From the NCBI RefSeq assembly GCF_017980685.1, contig NZ_JACXXO010000016.1:54231-118230 (forward strand): a DNA stretch of 64,000 nucleotides. Reading direction: 5' to 3'. The position numbers were made by a program, and so were the translations under genes. The notes under the pieces are model-generated. The model was not told the DNA's origin. It saw only the letters and a list, made by a program, of their open reading frames with translations, and did no database searches. Shown here piece by piece: positions 16,760 through 24,222 of this stretch. This DNA comes from Pseudomonas iridis. Lineage in GTDB: Bacteria > Pseudomonadota > Gammaproteobacteria > Pseudomonadales > Pseudomonadaceae. Every line of letters begins with the position of its first letter. Within the stretch, counting starts at the first letter, position 1.

Positions 16760-17445
16760 TCGGCGCCGAACTGCTGTCATCCACAAGTCTGACGCTCGGA
16801 TGGCTGATCTATCTGCCGGTGCTGTTCTGGGCGATTGTTCGTGCTCCTTGGGTCGAGTTGTTCAGTGATAGCCGTCGCCAGCATCTGTTGTTCGGCACGG
16901 TGTTCGCGCTGTTTCTGTTGTGGCTGGTGCGCCGGGATTTCGATACCGGGGTGGCTTATCACTTCATCGGCATGACGGCAGTGACATTGCTGCTCGACTG
17001 GCCGCTGGCGATTCTCGGCGGGCTGGTGGCGCAAGTTGGCCTGGTGCTGCTCGGGCGCCAGGATCTCGCGGCACTGGGGGTCAACGGCGCGCTGTTTATT
17101 CTGCTGCCGGTGCTGGTTACCGAGTGCGTGGCGATCCTCGTCGAGCGCGCCCAGCCACGCAATCCCTTCGTGTACATCTTCTGCTCCGGGTTTCTCGCCG
17201 CCGCGCTGGCGGCGTTGCTGTGTCTGCTGCTGAGCCTGACATTGCTCTGGTACGACGGCCTGTTTGCCATGCCCGAATGGCTGGAAGACTTCATCGGCTA
17301 CCTATGGCTGATCATATTCCCCGAGGCGTTCATCAACGGCATGGTGGTCAGCGCACTGGTGGTGTTCAGCCCGGAATGGCTGGAGACGTTCAATCGCACG
17401 CGCTACCTTTCGGCACCTTGGAAGGACGACGATCCCAAGTCTTGA
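16756..17445 (+). CDS. CbiM-like energy-coupling factor permease family membrane protein
   Basis: A 229-residue membrane protein with six or seven hydrophobic segments, related to the COG3235/CbiM-type permeases of ECF metal transporters. It lacks partner genes for an ATPase or CbiQ nearby, so active transport is not shown. The C-terminal segment IIFPEAFINGMVVSALVVFSPEW is typical of the family in pseudomonads. I chose the ATG at 16756, which overlaps the stop of the short upstream ORF. A longer frame reaches 16717 but has no RBS. A metal-related role is inferred from the family only. Confidence 0.75.
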   Translation: MIGAELLSSTSLTLGWLIYLPVLFWAIVRAPWVELFSDSRRQHLLFGTVFALFLLWLVRRDFDTGVAYHFIGMTAVTLLLDWPLAILGGLVAQVGLVLLGRQDLAALGVNGALFILLPVLVTECVAILVERAQPRNPFVYIFCSGFLAAALAALLCLLLSLTLLWYDGLFAMPEWLEDFIGYLWLIIFPEAFINGMVVSALVVFSPEWLETFNRTRYLSAPWKDDDPKS

Positions 17446-17510
17446 TCCACATCAAACCCGCCACGCGCGCGGCATTTCATGCTCGGCCAAATTCCTTCAG
17501 GAGCGGCAGC

Positions 17511-17726
17511 ATGAGTGTTTACGAGTGGGCGCGGCAGGAAACCCGCAAGAGTCTGGAGATGGCGCAAGAGGTGGGGTTCGATCCGGGGTTGAGCCTGCGC
17601 GCCTTGCTCAGTGCGGTGGTGCAACAGAGCAAGACCGTGCGCAACGCCGAAGACCTGGCCGACGAGTTGCGCTTTCTGGCGGAAAACCTCGACGACGATC
17701 AGGACTACGGCTTCATGCGGCCCTGA
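17511..17726 (+). CDS. Hypothetical 71-residue conserved protein
   Basis: A small soluble acidic protein (MSVYEWARQETRKSLEMAQE...) preceded by a strong RBS (CAGGAG, seven bases from the ATG). It has no cysteine pairs, signal peptide or membrane segment and is predicted mostly helical from its Ala/Leu/Glu pattern. It follows the CbiM-like gene by 65 bases on the same strand and converges on yacG. I do not recognise a named family. Confidence 0.7.
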   Translation: MSVYEWARQETRKSLEMAQEVGFDPGLSLRALLSAVVQQSKTVRNAEDLADELRFLAENLDDDQDYGFMRP

Positions 17727-17731
17727 CGGGA

Positions 17732-17932
17732 TCAGTGGCGCGGATCGAAATCGCCGGAAAACAGTTCATCCTCGGCGTCCGGTGCGACCGGGATCTTGTG
17801 CTCTTCCGAGGCCCAGGCGCCCAAGTCGATCAGTTTGCAGCGATCGGAGCAGAACGGCCGGAATTTGTTAGCGGGAGTGAATTCCACGGGGGCGCCACAC
17901 GTTGGGCATTCTAGGGTCGGGATCTGGCTCAT
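17732..17932 (-). CDS. yacG: DNA gyrase inhibitor YacG
   Basis: A 66-residue zinc protein with the CPTC (9-12) and CSDRC (28-32) pairs that bind one zinc ion. E. coli YacG binds GyrB and blocks DNA binding by gyrase. The C-terminal acidic tail, which contacts GyrB, is present (EEHKIPVAPDAEDELFSGDFD). The gene overlaps the coaE stop by four bases, as in the conserved pilD-coaE-yacG cluster. Confidence 0.95.
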   Translation of the reverse strand: MSQIPTLECPTCGAPVEFTPANKFRPFCSDRCKLIDLGAWASEEHKIPVAPDAEDELFSGDFDPRH

Positions 17933-18552
17933 GATTGGCCTCCATTTAAAGTCAGGTAAAAGTCATGCAGGCGCTCGACCTCGCTGTGCAGCCAGGCGAG
18001 GTCGCGGTCGTTGACCACCACGTCGTCGGCACGGCTCACGCGGTCTTCACGGCTCGACTGGGCTTTGAGGATCGCCTGAACCTGCTGTTCGCTGGTCTGG
18101 TCACGCTGCAAGGTGCGTTCGATCTGCAGTTGTTGCGGTGCGTCGATCACCAGAATTCTTTGGGTCATCGCGTATTGCCCGGATTCGATCAACAGCGGTG
18201 AAACCAGAATCGCGTAAGGCGATTTTGCCAGCGCCAGATGATGGGTGATTTCCTCGGCGATCAACGGATGCAGCAGGGTTTCGAGCCAGCGGCGCTGCTC
18301 CGGGACTTCGAAGATCAGCTTGCGCAGGGCGGCGCGATCCAGCGTGCCGTCAGCCTGTAACACGCCGGCGCCGAAGTGCTCGGCAATCCTGGCCAGCGCC
18401 GGGCGACCCGGTTCGACCACCCAGCGTGCTGCGTGATCAGCGTCGACCACATGGACGCCAAGGTCGATGAAGTGCTGGGCCGCAGCGCTTTTGCCGCTGC
18501 CGATGCCGCCGGTCAGGCCGAGAATCCAGGGTTTTTCCACAGGGGTATTCAT
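17929..18552 (-). CDS. coaE: Dephospho-CoA kinase CoaE
   Basis: A 207-residue P-loop kinase catalysing the last step of coenzyme A synthesis. Walker A GGIGSGKS lies at 15-22, followed by the DADHAARWVVEPG segment of the family and the RTLQRDQTSEQQVQAIL lid region. The ATG at 18552 overlaps the pilD stop. An in-frame start at 18573 would add seven residues. This gene belongs to the pilB-pilC-pilD-coaE-yacG operon. Confidence 0.95.
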   Translation of the reverse strand: MNTPVEKPWILGLTGGIGSGKSAAAQHFIDLGVHVVDADHAARWVVEPGRPALARIAEHFGAGVLQADGTLDRAALRKLIFEVPEQRRWLETLLHPLIAEEITHHLALAKSPYAILVSPLLIESGQYAMTQRILVIDAPQQLQIERTLQRDQTSEQQVQAILKAQSSREDRVSRADDVVVNDRDLAWLHSEVERLHDFYLTLNGGQS

Positions 18553-19421
18553 TTCAAACCGACAAACTGCCAATAGAAGTCGGTTATTTGACCACCCCAG
18601 AGCAAGGCAATCCAGCCGGCAATTGCCAGATAGGGGCCGAAGGGGATCGGCGTCGAGGTTTTCTGCTCGCGCACACGCAGCAAAATCACCCCGATAATCG
18701 CTCCCACCAGCGAAGACAGCAGGATCGTCAGCGGCAGAATCTGCCAGCCACCCCAGGCGCCGAGCAGCGCCAGCAGCTTGAAATCACCGTGACCGATGCC
18801 GTCCTTGCCGGTCAGCAGTTTGAACAGCCAGAACACCGACCACAGCGCCATATAACCGGCCACCGCGCCCCACATGGCATCGTGCAGCGGCACGAACAGC
18901 CCGAAACTGTTGACGATCAGCCCCAGCCACAGCAACGGCAGCACCAGCACATCGGGCAGCAATTGATGCTCGGTGTCGATCAGGCTCATCGCCAGCAAGC
19001 CCCAGGTGAGGAAGATCAACAGACAGGCCGGCCAGCCAAAACCCACCTGCCAGGCGATAAGCGCCGAAAGCAGTCCACAACTCAGTTCGGTCAGTGGATA
19101 GCGTTTGCTGATCGGCGCTGCGCACGCGGAGCAGCGTCCGCGCAGGCACAGATAGCTGAGCAGCGGGATGTTTTCCCACGCACGAATTCGATGTGCGCAG
19201 TGCGGACACTCTGAGTGCGGCAGCATCAGGTTGTAGGTCGGCAGCGGCGTTTCGCCGGGCAGACCGAGCACGTCCTGCGCCTGCTGGCGCCAATCGCGCT
19301 CGAGCATTTTCGGCAGGCGCCAGACCAGCACATTGAGAAAGCTGCCGACGATAAGACCGAGCAGCAACGCCGTGCAGACAAAGGCCAGTGGGTAAACGGC
19401 AAAGAGTTCGTCGATAGGCAT
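18549..19421 (-). CDS. pilD: Type IV prepilin peptidase / N-methyltransferase PilD
   Basis: A 290-residue inner-membrane aspartyl protease that cleaves prepilins and type II secretion pseudopilins at G|F and methylates the new N-terminus. Two CxxC pairs (CPHC and CSAC, with two more cysteines nearby, about residues 71-100) form the zinc site of the cytoplasmic loop. The catalytic aspartates are visible in the MSLIDTEHQLLPD and GIGHGDFKLLALLGAWGG segments. The ATG at 19421 gives the family N-terminus MPIDELFA. It lies two bases from pilC. Confidence 0.96.
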   Translation of the reverse strand: MPIDELFAVYPLAFVCTALLLGLIVGSFLNVLVWRLPKMLERDWRQQAQDVLGLPGETPLPTYNLMLPHSECPHCAHRIRAWENIPLLSYLCLRGRCSACAAPISKRYPLTELSCGLLSALIAWQVGFGWPACLLIFLTWGLLAMSLIDTEHQLLPDVLVLPLLWLGLIVNSFGLFVPLHDAMWGAVAGYMALWSVFWLFKLLTGKDGIGHGDFKLLALLGAWGGWQILPLTILLSSLVGAIIGVILLRVREQKTSTPIPFGPYLAIAGWIALLWGGQITDFYWQFVGLK

Positions 19422-19422
19422 G

Positions 19423-20640
19423 TCAGATCGCTGAGCCGAGTTGGAAGATCGGCAGGTACATCGCCACCACCAGACCGCCGACAATCACCCCCAGGACGAC
19501 CATGATGAACGGCTCCATGAGGCTGGTGAGGTTGTCGACCATGTTATCCACTTCGTCCTCGTAAAACCCGGCGACCTTGTCGAGCATTTCGTCCAGCGCG
19601 CCGGACTCTTCGCCGATGGCGGTCATCTGCACCGCCATGTTGGGAAAAACCCCGGTGGTGCGCATGGAAAAATTCAGCTGCATGCCCGTGGAAACATCCT
19701 GGCGGATGCGCAATACCGCGCGCTTGAACACCACGTTGCCCGTGGCGCCGGCCACCGAGTCGAGCGCTTCCACCAACGGCACGCCGGCAGCAAATGTGGT
19801 CGACAGGGTCCGGGCGAAGCGTGCAACGGCAGATTTGTACATCAACGTGCCCACCAACGGCAGCTTCAATAGCCAGGTGTCTTTGCGATCGCGCATGGGC
19901 TGGGATGTTTTCAGCGCATGGCGGGTGCCGAAAAAAGCGGCCACCAGCGCAACGAGTATCGCCCACCACCATTGCTGCATGAACTCCGAGAGGCTGATGA
20001 CCAGAAGGGTGAAGGCCGGCAACTCGGCGCCAAAACCGGAAAAAACCGACTCGAACTGCGGCACCACTTTCACCAGCAGAATCCCGGTCACCACGGCTGC
20101 AACCAGCACCACGGCGGTGGGGTAAGTCATGGCTTTCTTGATCTTGGCCTTGAGGGCTTCGCTTTTTTCCTTATAGGTCGCGACCCGTTCCAGCAACGTG
20201 TCGAGGGCGCCGGACTGTTCGCCGGCATCCACGAGGTTGCAATACAACTCATCGAAGTACTGCGGCTTCTTGCGCAGAGCGTTGGCAAAGCTGTTACCGG
20301 CGGCGATCTCCTGTTTCACCTCGTCGACCAGTTTGCGCATGGCCGGGTTTTCGAAGCCCTCACCGATGATGTCGAACGACTGCAGCAGCGGCACGCCAGC
20401 CTTCATCATGGTTGCCATCTGCCGCGTGAACAGGGCGATGTCCCGGGGTTTGATGCGTTTGCCGAAGCTGAAAAGCGAGGCGGTTTTTTTACGCACCTTG
20501 CCCGGATTGATCCCTTGCTTGCGCAGTTGAGCCTTGATCAGTGCCGGGTTCTGCCCGCTTAATTCACCGCTGAGTTTGCTGCCTTTCCTGTCCGTGCCTT
20601 CCCAGGCGTAGACGCTGATTTTCGCTGCCTTGACCGCCAT
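19423..20640 (-). CDS. pilC: Type IV pilus inner-membrane platform protein PilC
   Basis: A 405-residue GspF-family protein with two homologous T2SSF domains (about 70-195 and 275-398), each rich in helices, and three membrane segments. It connects the ATPases PilB (extension) and PilT (retraction) to the growing pilus. The AVKAAKISVYAWEGTDRKG start and the TRQMATMMKAGVPLLQSF hallmark are conserved. It lies two bases downstream of pilB. Confidence 0.97.
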   Translation of the reverse strand: MAVKAAKISVYAWEGTDRKGSKLSGELSGQNPALIKAQLRKQGINPGKVRKKTASLFSFGKRIKPRDIALFTRQMATMMKAGVPLLQSFDIIGEGFENPAMRKLVDEVKQEIAAGNSFANALRKKPQYFDELYCNLVDAGEQSGALDTLLERVATYKEKSEALKAKIKKAMTYPTAVVLVAAVVTGILLVKVVPQFESVFSGFGAELPAFTLLVISLSEFMQQWWWAILVALVAAFFGTRHALKTSQPMRDRKDTWLLKLPLVGTLMYKSAVARFARTLSTTFAAGVPLVEALDSVAGATGNVVFKRAVLRIRQDVSTGMQLNFSMRTTGVFPNMAVQMTAIGEESGALDEMLDKVAGFYEDEVDNMVDNLTSLMEPFIMVVLGVIVGGLVVAMYLPIFQLGSAI

Positions 20641-20642
20641 GT

Positions 20643-22343
20643 TCAGTCCTTGGTGACCCGGTTGATTTCTTCCAGGCTGGTAATGCCTTGCATGGCTTTG
20701 CGCAGGCCTGAGGTACGCAGGTCGTCGAAGCCGTCGCGGCGCATCTGGATGTCGATTTCCAGCGAGTTGCCCTCGGCCATGATCAGTCGTTGCAGGTCTG
20801 CTGTGTTCTTCACCACTTCATAAATCCCCATGCGTCCCTTGTAACCGCCATTGCAGTGATCGCAACCGACTGGCTCGTAGATCGTGAAACTGCCGATGCG
20901 TTCCTCGGGGAAACCTTCCTTGATCAGGGTTTCGCGCGGAATCTCGATGGCTCTCTTGCAGTGGCTGCACAGCTTGCGCGCCAGCCGCTGGGCGATGATC
21001 AGGCTGACCGAAGTGGCGATGTTAAAGCCCGGGATACCCATGTTATGCAGTCGCGTCAGGGTTTCCGCCGCGCTGTTGGTGTGCAGTGTCGAAAGCACGA
21101 GGTGGCCGGTCTGCGCAGCCTTGATCGCGATCTCGGCGGTTTCTAGGTCGCGGATCTCGCCGACCATGATCACGTCCGGATCCTGACGCAGAAACGAGCG
21201 CAAGGCTTGGGCAAAGTCGAGCCCCTGTCTGGGGTTGACGTTGACCTGGTTGATGCCTTCCATGTTGATCTCCACCGGGTCTTCGGCGGTGGATATGTTG
21301 ATGTCGACCGTGTTGAGAATATTCAGCCCGGTGTACAGCGACACCGTTTTGCCCGAGCCAGTGGGGCCGGTGACCAGAATCATCCCTTGTGGCTGCTTGA
21401 GGGCTGCCAAATACAGGTCTTTCTGCTCAGGCTCATAGCCGAGGGCGTCAATGCCCATTTGCGCGCTGGAGGGGTCGAGAATCCGGATCACCACTTTTTC
21501 GCCCCACAGGGTCGGCAGGGTATTGACCCGGAAGTCGATCGACTTGCTTTTGGACAGGCGCATCTTGATCCGCCCGTCCTGCGGTTTGCGCCGTTCCGAG
21601 ATGTCGAGGCTGGCCATGACTTTCAAACGTGCGGCGATGCGCCCGGCCAGTTGGATCGGTGGCTTGGCCGCCTCGCGCAGAATGCCGTCGGTGCGCACCC
21701 GTACCCGGTAGTTTTTTTCGTAAGGCTCGAAATGCAGGTCGGAGGAGCCGCTTTTGATCGCATCGAGCAGCATCTTGTGGACGAAACGCACCACCGGCGC
21801 ATCGTCGGCGTCTTGTCCGCCGATGGCGTCCTGCTTGTTGTCGTCGATCGATTCGACATCGAGGCCGTCGAGATCGACGTCGGCCATGTCTTCGAGACCG
21901 GTGCCATGGGTGTCGAAGAATTTTTCGATGGCATCGCTGAGCTTGTCGTCCTCCACCAGGATGGCTTCGGTGCTCAACCCGGTGCTGAACTGGATGTCGT
22001 TGATTGCCTGATGATTGCTCGGGTCGGAAATTCCCACGAACAGCTTGTTGCCGCGTCGCCATAGGGGCAGGGCGTGATGCTGGCGCACCAGTTTTTCACT
22101 GACCAGGCCTTTGGGCTGGGTTTCCTTGTCCAGGCAATTAAGGTCGAGGAACGCCATGCCGAAGTGCTCGGAGGCGATCTCGGCGACCTGTGCGCTCTTT
22201 ACCAGTTTGTTCTGCACCAGATAACTGACCAGCGACAGCCGATTGCGCTGGGCCTGTTGCCAGGCCTGCTGGGCACTTTTTTCCGTGAGCAGTTCGGCCT
22301 GCACCAATTGCTTGGCCAGACCGCTCAGAGCGATGTCATTCAT
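20643..22343 (-). CDS. pilB: Type IV pilus assembly ATPase PilB
   Basis: A 566-residue hexameric GspE-family ATPase that powers pilus extension. The N-terminal MshEN-type domain (about 10-150) precedes the ATPase core with Walker A GPTGSGKT (about 325-332), the Asp box, Walker B (DPDVIMVGEIRDLETAE) and the His box. A CxxC pair pattern (CSHC...CDHC) forms the zinc site near 455-500. It is the first gene of the pilBCD-coaE-yacG operon and is divergent from pilA. Confidence 0.97.
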   Translation of the reverse strand: MNDIALSGLAKQLVQAELLTEKSAQQAWQQAQRNRLSLVSYLVQNKLVKSAQVAEIASEHFGMAFLDLNCLDKETQPKGLVSEKLVRQHHALPLWRRGNKLFVGISDPSNHQAINDIQFSTGLSTEAILVEDDKLSDAIEKFFDTHGTGLEDMADVDLDGLDVESIDDNKQDAIGGQDADDAPVVRFVHKMLLDAIKSGSSDLHFEPYEKNYRVRVRTDGILREAAKPPIQLAGRIAARLKVMASLDISERRKPQDGRIKMRLSKSKSIDFRVNTLPTLWGEKVVIRILDPSSAQMGIDALGYEPEQKDLYLAALKQPQGMILVTGPTGSGKTVSLYTGLNILNTVDINISTAEDPVEINMEGINQVNVNPRQGLDFAQALRSFLRQDPDVIMVGEIRDLETAEIAIKAAQTGHLVLSTLHTNSAAETLTRLHNMGIPGFNIATSVSLIIAQRLARKLCSHCKRAIEIPRETLIKEGFPEERIGSFTIYEPVGCDHCNGGYKGRMGIYEVVKNTADLQRLIMAEGNSLEIDIQMRRDGFDDLRTSGLRKAMQGITSLEEINRVTKD

Positions 22344-22386
22344 GGGGATTCCGCACGCTTGCAGTTCATGACTTATAGCCTAGTCA

Positions 22387-22431
22387 AGTGACAGCGCCAA
22401 ACACGGTCGGTGCAGGTGACAAAAAGTGTCA
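22387..22431 (+). promoter_or_regulatory. Putative PilR binding sites upstream of pilA
   Basis: TGACA (22417-22421) and TGTCA (22427-22431) form an inverted repeat with a five-base spacer. A further GTGACA lies near 22388. Such TGTC/GACA half-sites resemble PilR sites upstream of P. aeruginosa pilA. They sit about 75-120 bases upstream of the -24 element, a usual distance for a sigma-54 enhancer. Confidence 0.6.
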
Positions 22432-22505
22432 GATAGTGCGGCTGCGGGCTGTAGGAAACTGCGTAGAGCGCTGCTCGCGCTTTGTGGGCAGGGCTTTCAG
22501 GCGTT

Positions 22506-22521
22506 TGGCATGGGCTATGCT
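22506..22521 (+). promoter_or_regulatory. Sigma-54 (-24/-12) promoter of pilA
   Basis: TGGCATGGGCTATGCT has GG and GC dinucleotides at the exact spacing required for sigma-54 (12 bases from first G to first G). It lies 49 bases upstream of the pilA start codon. Confidence 0.82.
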
Positions 22522-22569
22522 CTGTTCTTCTCAGATCATGAGATTTCGACTCATGCATGGAGCGTTTCT

Positions 22570-23001
22570 ATGAAAAAACAACAAGGTTTTACGCTGATCG
22601 AGCTGCTGATCGTAGTGGCGATCATCGGGATTCTGGCGACTATCGCCCTGCCGCAGTATTCGAAATATCAAGCGCGATCCAAGGTGACGGCGGGGCTGGC
22701 AGAGATCAGCGCGATGAAAGTGCCATTCGAGGACGTCATTAACCAAGGTACTGATCCCACACTGACTAACGTGGCGGGCAGTGCGACGGTTACCACCTCA
22801 AACTGTTCGGTGACCGCGTCAGGCACAGCTTCTTCGGGTGCCGGGACTATCGTTTGTACGATCAAAAATGCGCCAGGCCCAGTATTGGACAAAACCATCA
22901 CGCTCACTCGGTCCTCTGGCACCGGCGCGGGTCTCTGGACTTGCGGCACTACCGTTGCACCTGACTATTCGCCAAAAGGCTGCACTGCTACCGGCACATA
23001 A
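22570..23001 (+). CDS. pilA: Type IV major pilin PilA
   Basis: A 143-residue prepilin with the short leader MKKQQG cut before F7, giving the methylated N-terminus FTLIELLIVVAIIGILA with the essential E5 of the mature protein (E11 of the precursor). The long hydrophobic helix runs to about residue 50. Four cysteines (C79, C96, C125, C138) suggest two disulfides, the last closing the C-terminal D-region loop. The globular domain is rich in Thr, Ser, Gly and Ala. The ATG at 22570 directly precedes the leader; an upstream extension of 48 codons is not pilin-like. No glycosylation gene follows. Confidence 0.96.
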   Translation: MKKQQGFTLIELLIVVAIIGILATIALPQYSKYQARSKVTAGLAEISAMKVPFEDVINQGTDPTLTNVAGSATVTTSNCSVTASGTASSGAGTIVCTIKNAPGPVLDKTITLTRSSGTGAGLWTCGTTVAPDYSPKGCTATGT

Positions 23002-23025
23002 GGCTGTCATTGTCTTGTGGCTAAG

Positions 23026-23049
23026 TGCCCCGCAATGCGGGGCATTTTT
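23026..23049 (+). terminator. Terminator of pilA
   Basis: TGCCCCGC pairs with GCGGGGCA around AAT, followed by five T, 24 bases after the pilA stop. Confidence 0.9.
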
Positions 23050-23300
23050 CATTGCGCAGCGCTTCACAAAAGCTTCAATAATTTCAGCGCCTTAGGAACT
23101 TTTCAAAAAGCCGCAACTTGCATGTGAATATTCAGCCACTCATGCATTTTGCATGAATCCGGAAATTTGCCTTATTTATAAGTTGTTGATTTATAAAGGT
23201 TTTATGTCATTTGAAAAGTTGGCACAGCGTTCGCAATATCTACGGTAACCCTGCTGACAAGACATCCAGCAGACTTTCCAGAAAAACAGGAGTTACTCGT

Positions 23301-23657
23301 ATGAAGAAGTTCGCTATCACTGCCGCTGCTGCAACCGCGCTGACCCTGACCATGGCTTCCGGTGCATTCGCACAATCGGCTCAGGCTACTCAGGCTCCAA
23401 TGACTCTGGCAGCCGGTGAAGTCACCGAGATGAAACAAGATACTTCCGATACCTGGATCACCACCAAAGTCAAAGCTGACCTGGTAACCGAAAAAGGCAT
23501 CCCAGGTACCGACATCAAAGTTGAAACCAACAAAGGCGTTGTGTCGCTGTCGTCTACTACTGCTGTAACCGATTCGCAGAAAGACGTAGCTGTTGCCATC
23601 GCCAAGAAAATCAAAGGCGTTAAAGCGGTCTCCGCTGACGGCCTGAAAGCCGAGTAA
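23301..23657 (+). CDS. Exported BON-domain protein (OsmY-like)
   Basis: A 118-residue protein with a Sec signal peptide (MKKFAITAAAATALTLTMASGAFA, cut after A24) and one BON domain (about 48-116) with the typical DTSDTWITTKVKADL and KGVVSLSSTTAV segments. Single-BON exported proteins bind membranes or other envelope components and are often induced by osmotic or stationary-phase stress. I chose the ATG at 23301, preceded by AGGAG. Codon use is strongly biased (GCT, ACC, AAA), suggesting high expression. It is monocistronic with a strong terminator. Confidence 0.9.
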   Translation: MKKFAITAAAATALTLTMASGAFAQSAQATQAPMTLAAGEVTEMKQDTSDTWITTKVKADLVTEKGIPGTDIKVETNKGVVSLSSTTAVTDSQKDVAVAIAKKIKGVKAVSADGLKAE

Positions 23658-23763
23658 GACATGTCTTCTCGCCTGGACCGGGAGAAGGGGCGACAGACGG
23701 GCCGAGCAATACGTCTGCCGCAACTTTAGAGTTCATGCGAACGATCACACGGATGTGATCATT

Positions 23764-23799
23764 ACGGGCCCCGGCACTTTGTGTCGGGGCCCGTTTTAT
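23764..23799 (+). terminator. Terminator of the BON gene
   Basis: ACGGGCCCCG pairs with CGGGGCCCGT and is followed by TTTTATT. It lies about 107 bases after the stop codon, so the transcript has a long 3' tail. Confidence 0.85.
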
Positions 23800-23816
23800 T
23801 TGGCACGCAACAAACA

Positions 23817-23907
23817 ATGTGGGAGCGAGCCTGCTCGCGAAGTGCTCTGTCAGCCGACGAAGATGTCGACTGACGCAATGCATTCGCAAGCAGGCTCGCT
23901 CCCACAT
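23817..23907. repeat. REPIN (GTGGGAGCGAGCCTGCTCGC type)
   Basis: Two inverted REP copies: ATGTGGGAGCGAGCCTGCTC at the left, GAGCAGGCTCGCTCCCACAT-type at the right (one base varies), with about 40 bases between. It lies between the convergent BON and DUF2845 genes. Confidence 0.9.
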
Positions 23908-23922
23908 GAGTTTGGTGTCGGG

Positions 23923-24222
23923 TCAGTTACCGCGCTTGCTGGTGATCTCGCGCAGGCGGCTGCCTTCGAAACGCAGGTATTGGTACATGCCGTTTTTCGG
24001 GCCGTAGGTCCATTCCTCGACCTGAAACTCTTCCCGCCGACTGGCGCTGCGCTTGTAACCCAGTACATCGCGGCTCACGGGCTCGCCACACTTGTTCAGC
24101 ACCTCGCTTGCGCGGTCGCCAAGGCTGATCAGTTGGCTGCCGCAACGCAGCGTATCGGAGGCTGACGCCTGGCCAGCAACGAATGTCAGTGCCATTGCCG
24201 CCAGCCATTTACGATGGGTCAT
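23923..24222 (-). CDS. DUF2845 exported protein
   Basis: A 99-residue protein with a Sec signal peptide (MTHRKWLAAMALTFVAGQASA, cut near residue 21) and two cysteines (C27, C45) likely joined by a disulfide, in the segments LRCGSQLISLGD and NKCGEPVSRD. It belongs to DUF2845, related in outline to SmpA/BamE-like small envelope proteins. The start overlaps the stop of the upstream DUF748 gene by four bases, so the two are co-translated. Confidence 0.87.
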   Translation of the reverse strand: MTHRKWLAAMALTFVAGQASASDTLRCGSQLISLGDRASEVLNKCGEPVSRDVLGYKRSASRREEFQVEEWTYGPKNGMYQYLRFEGSRLREITSKRGN

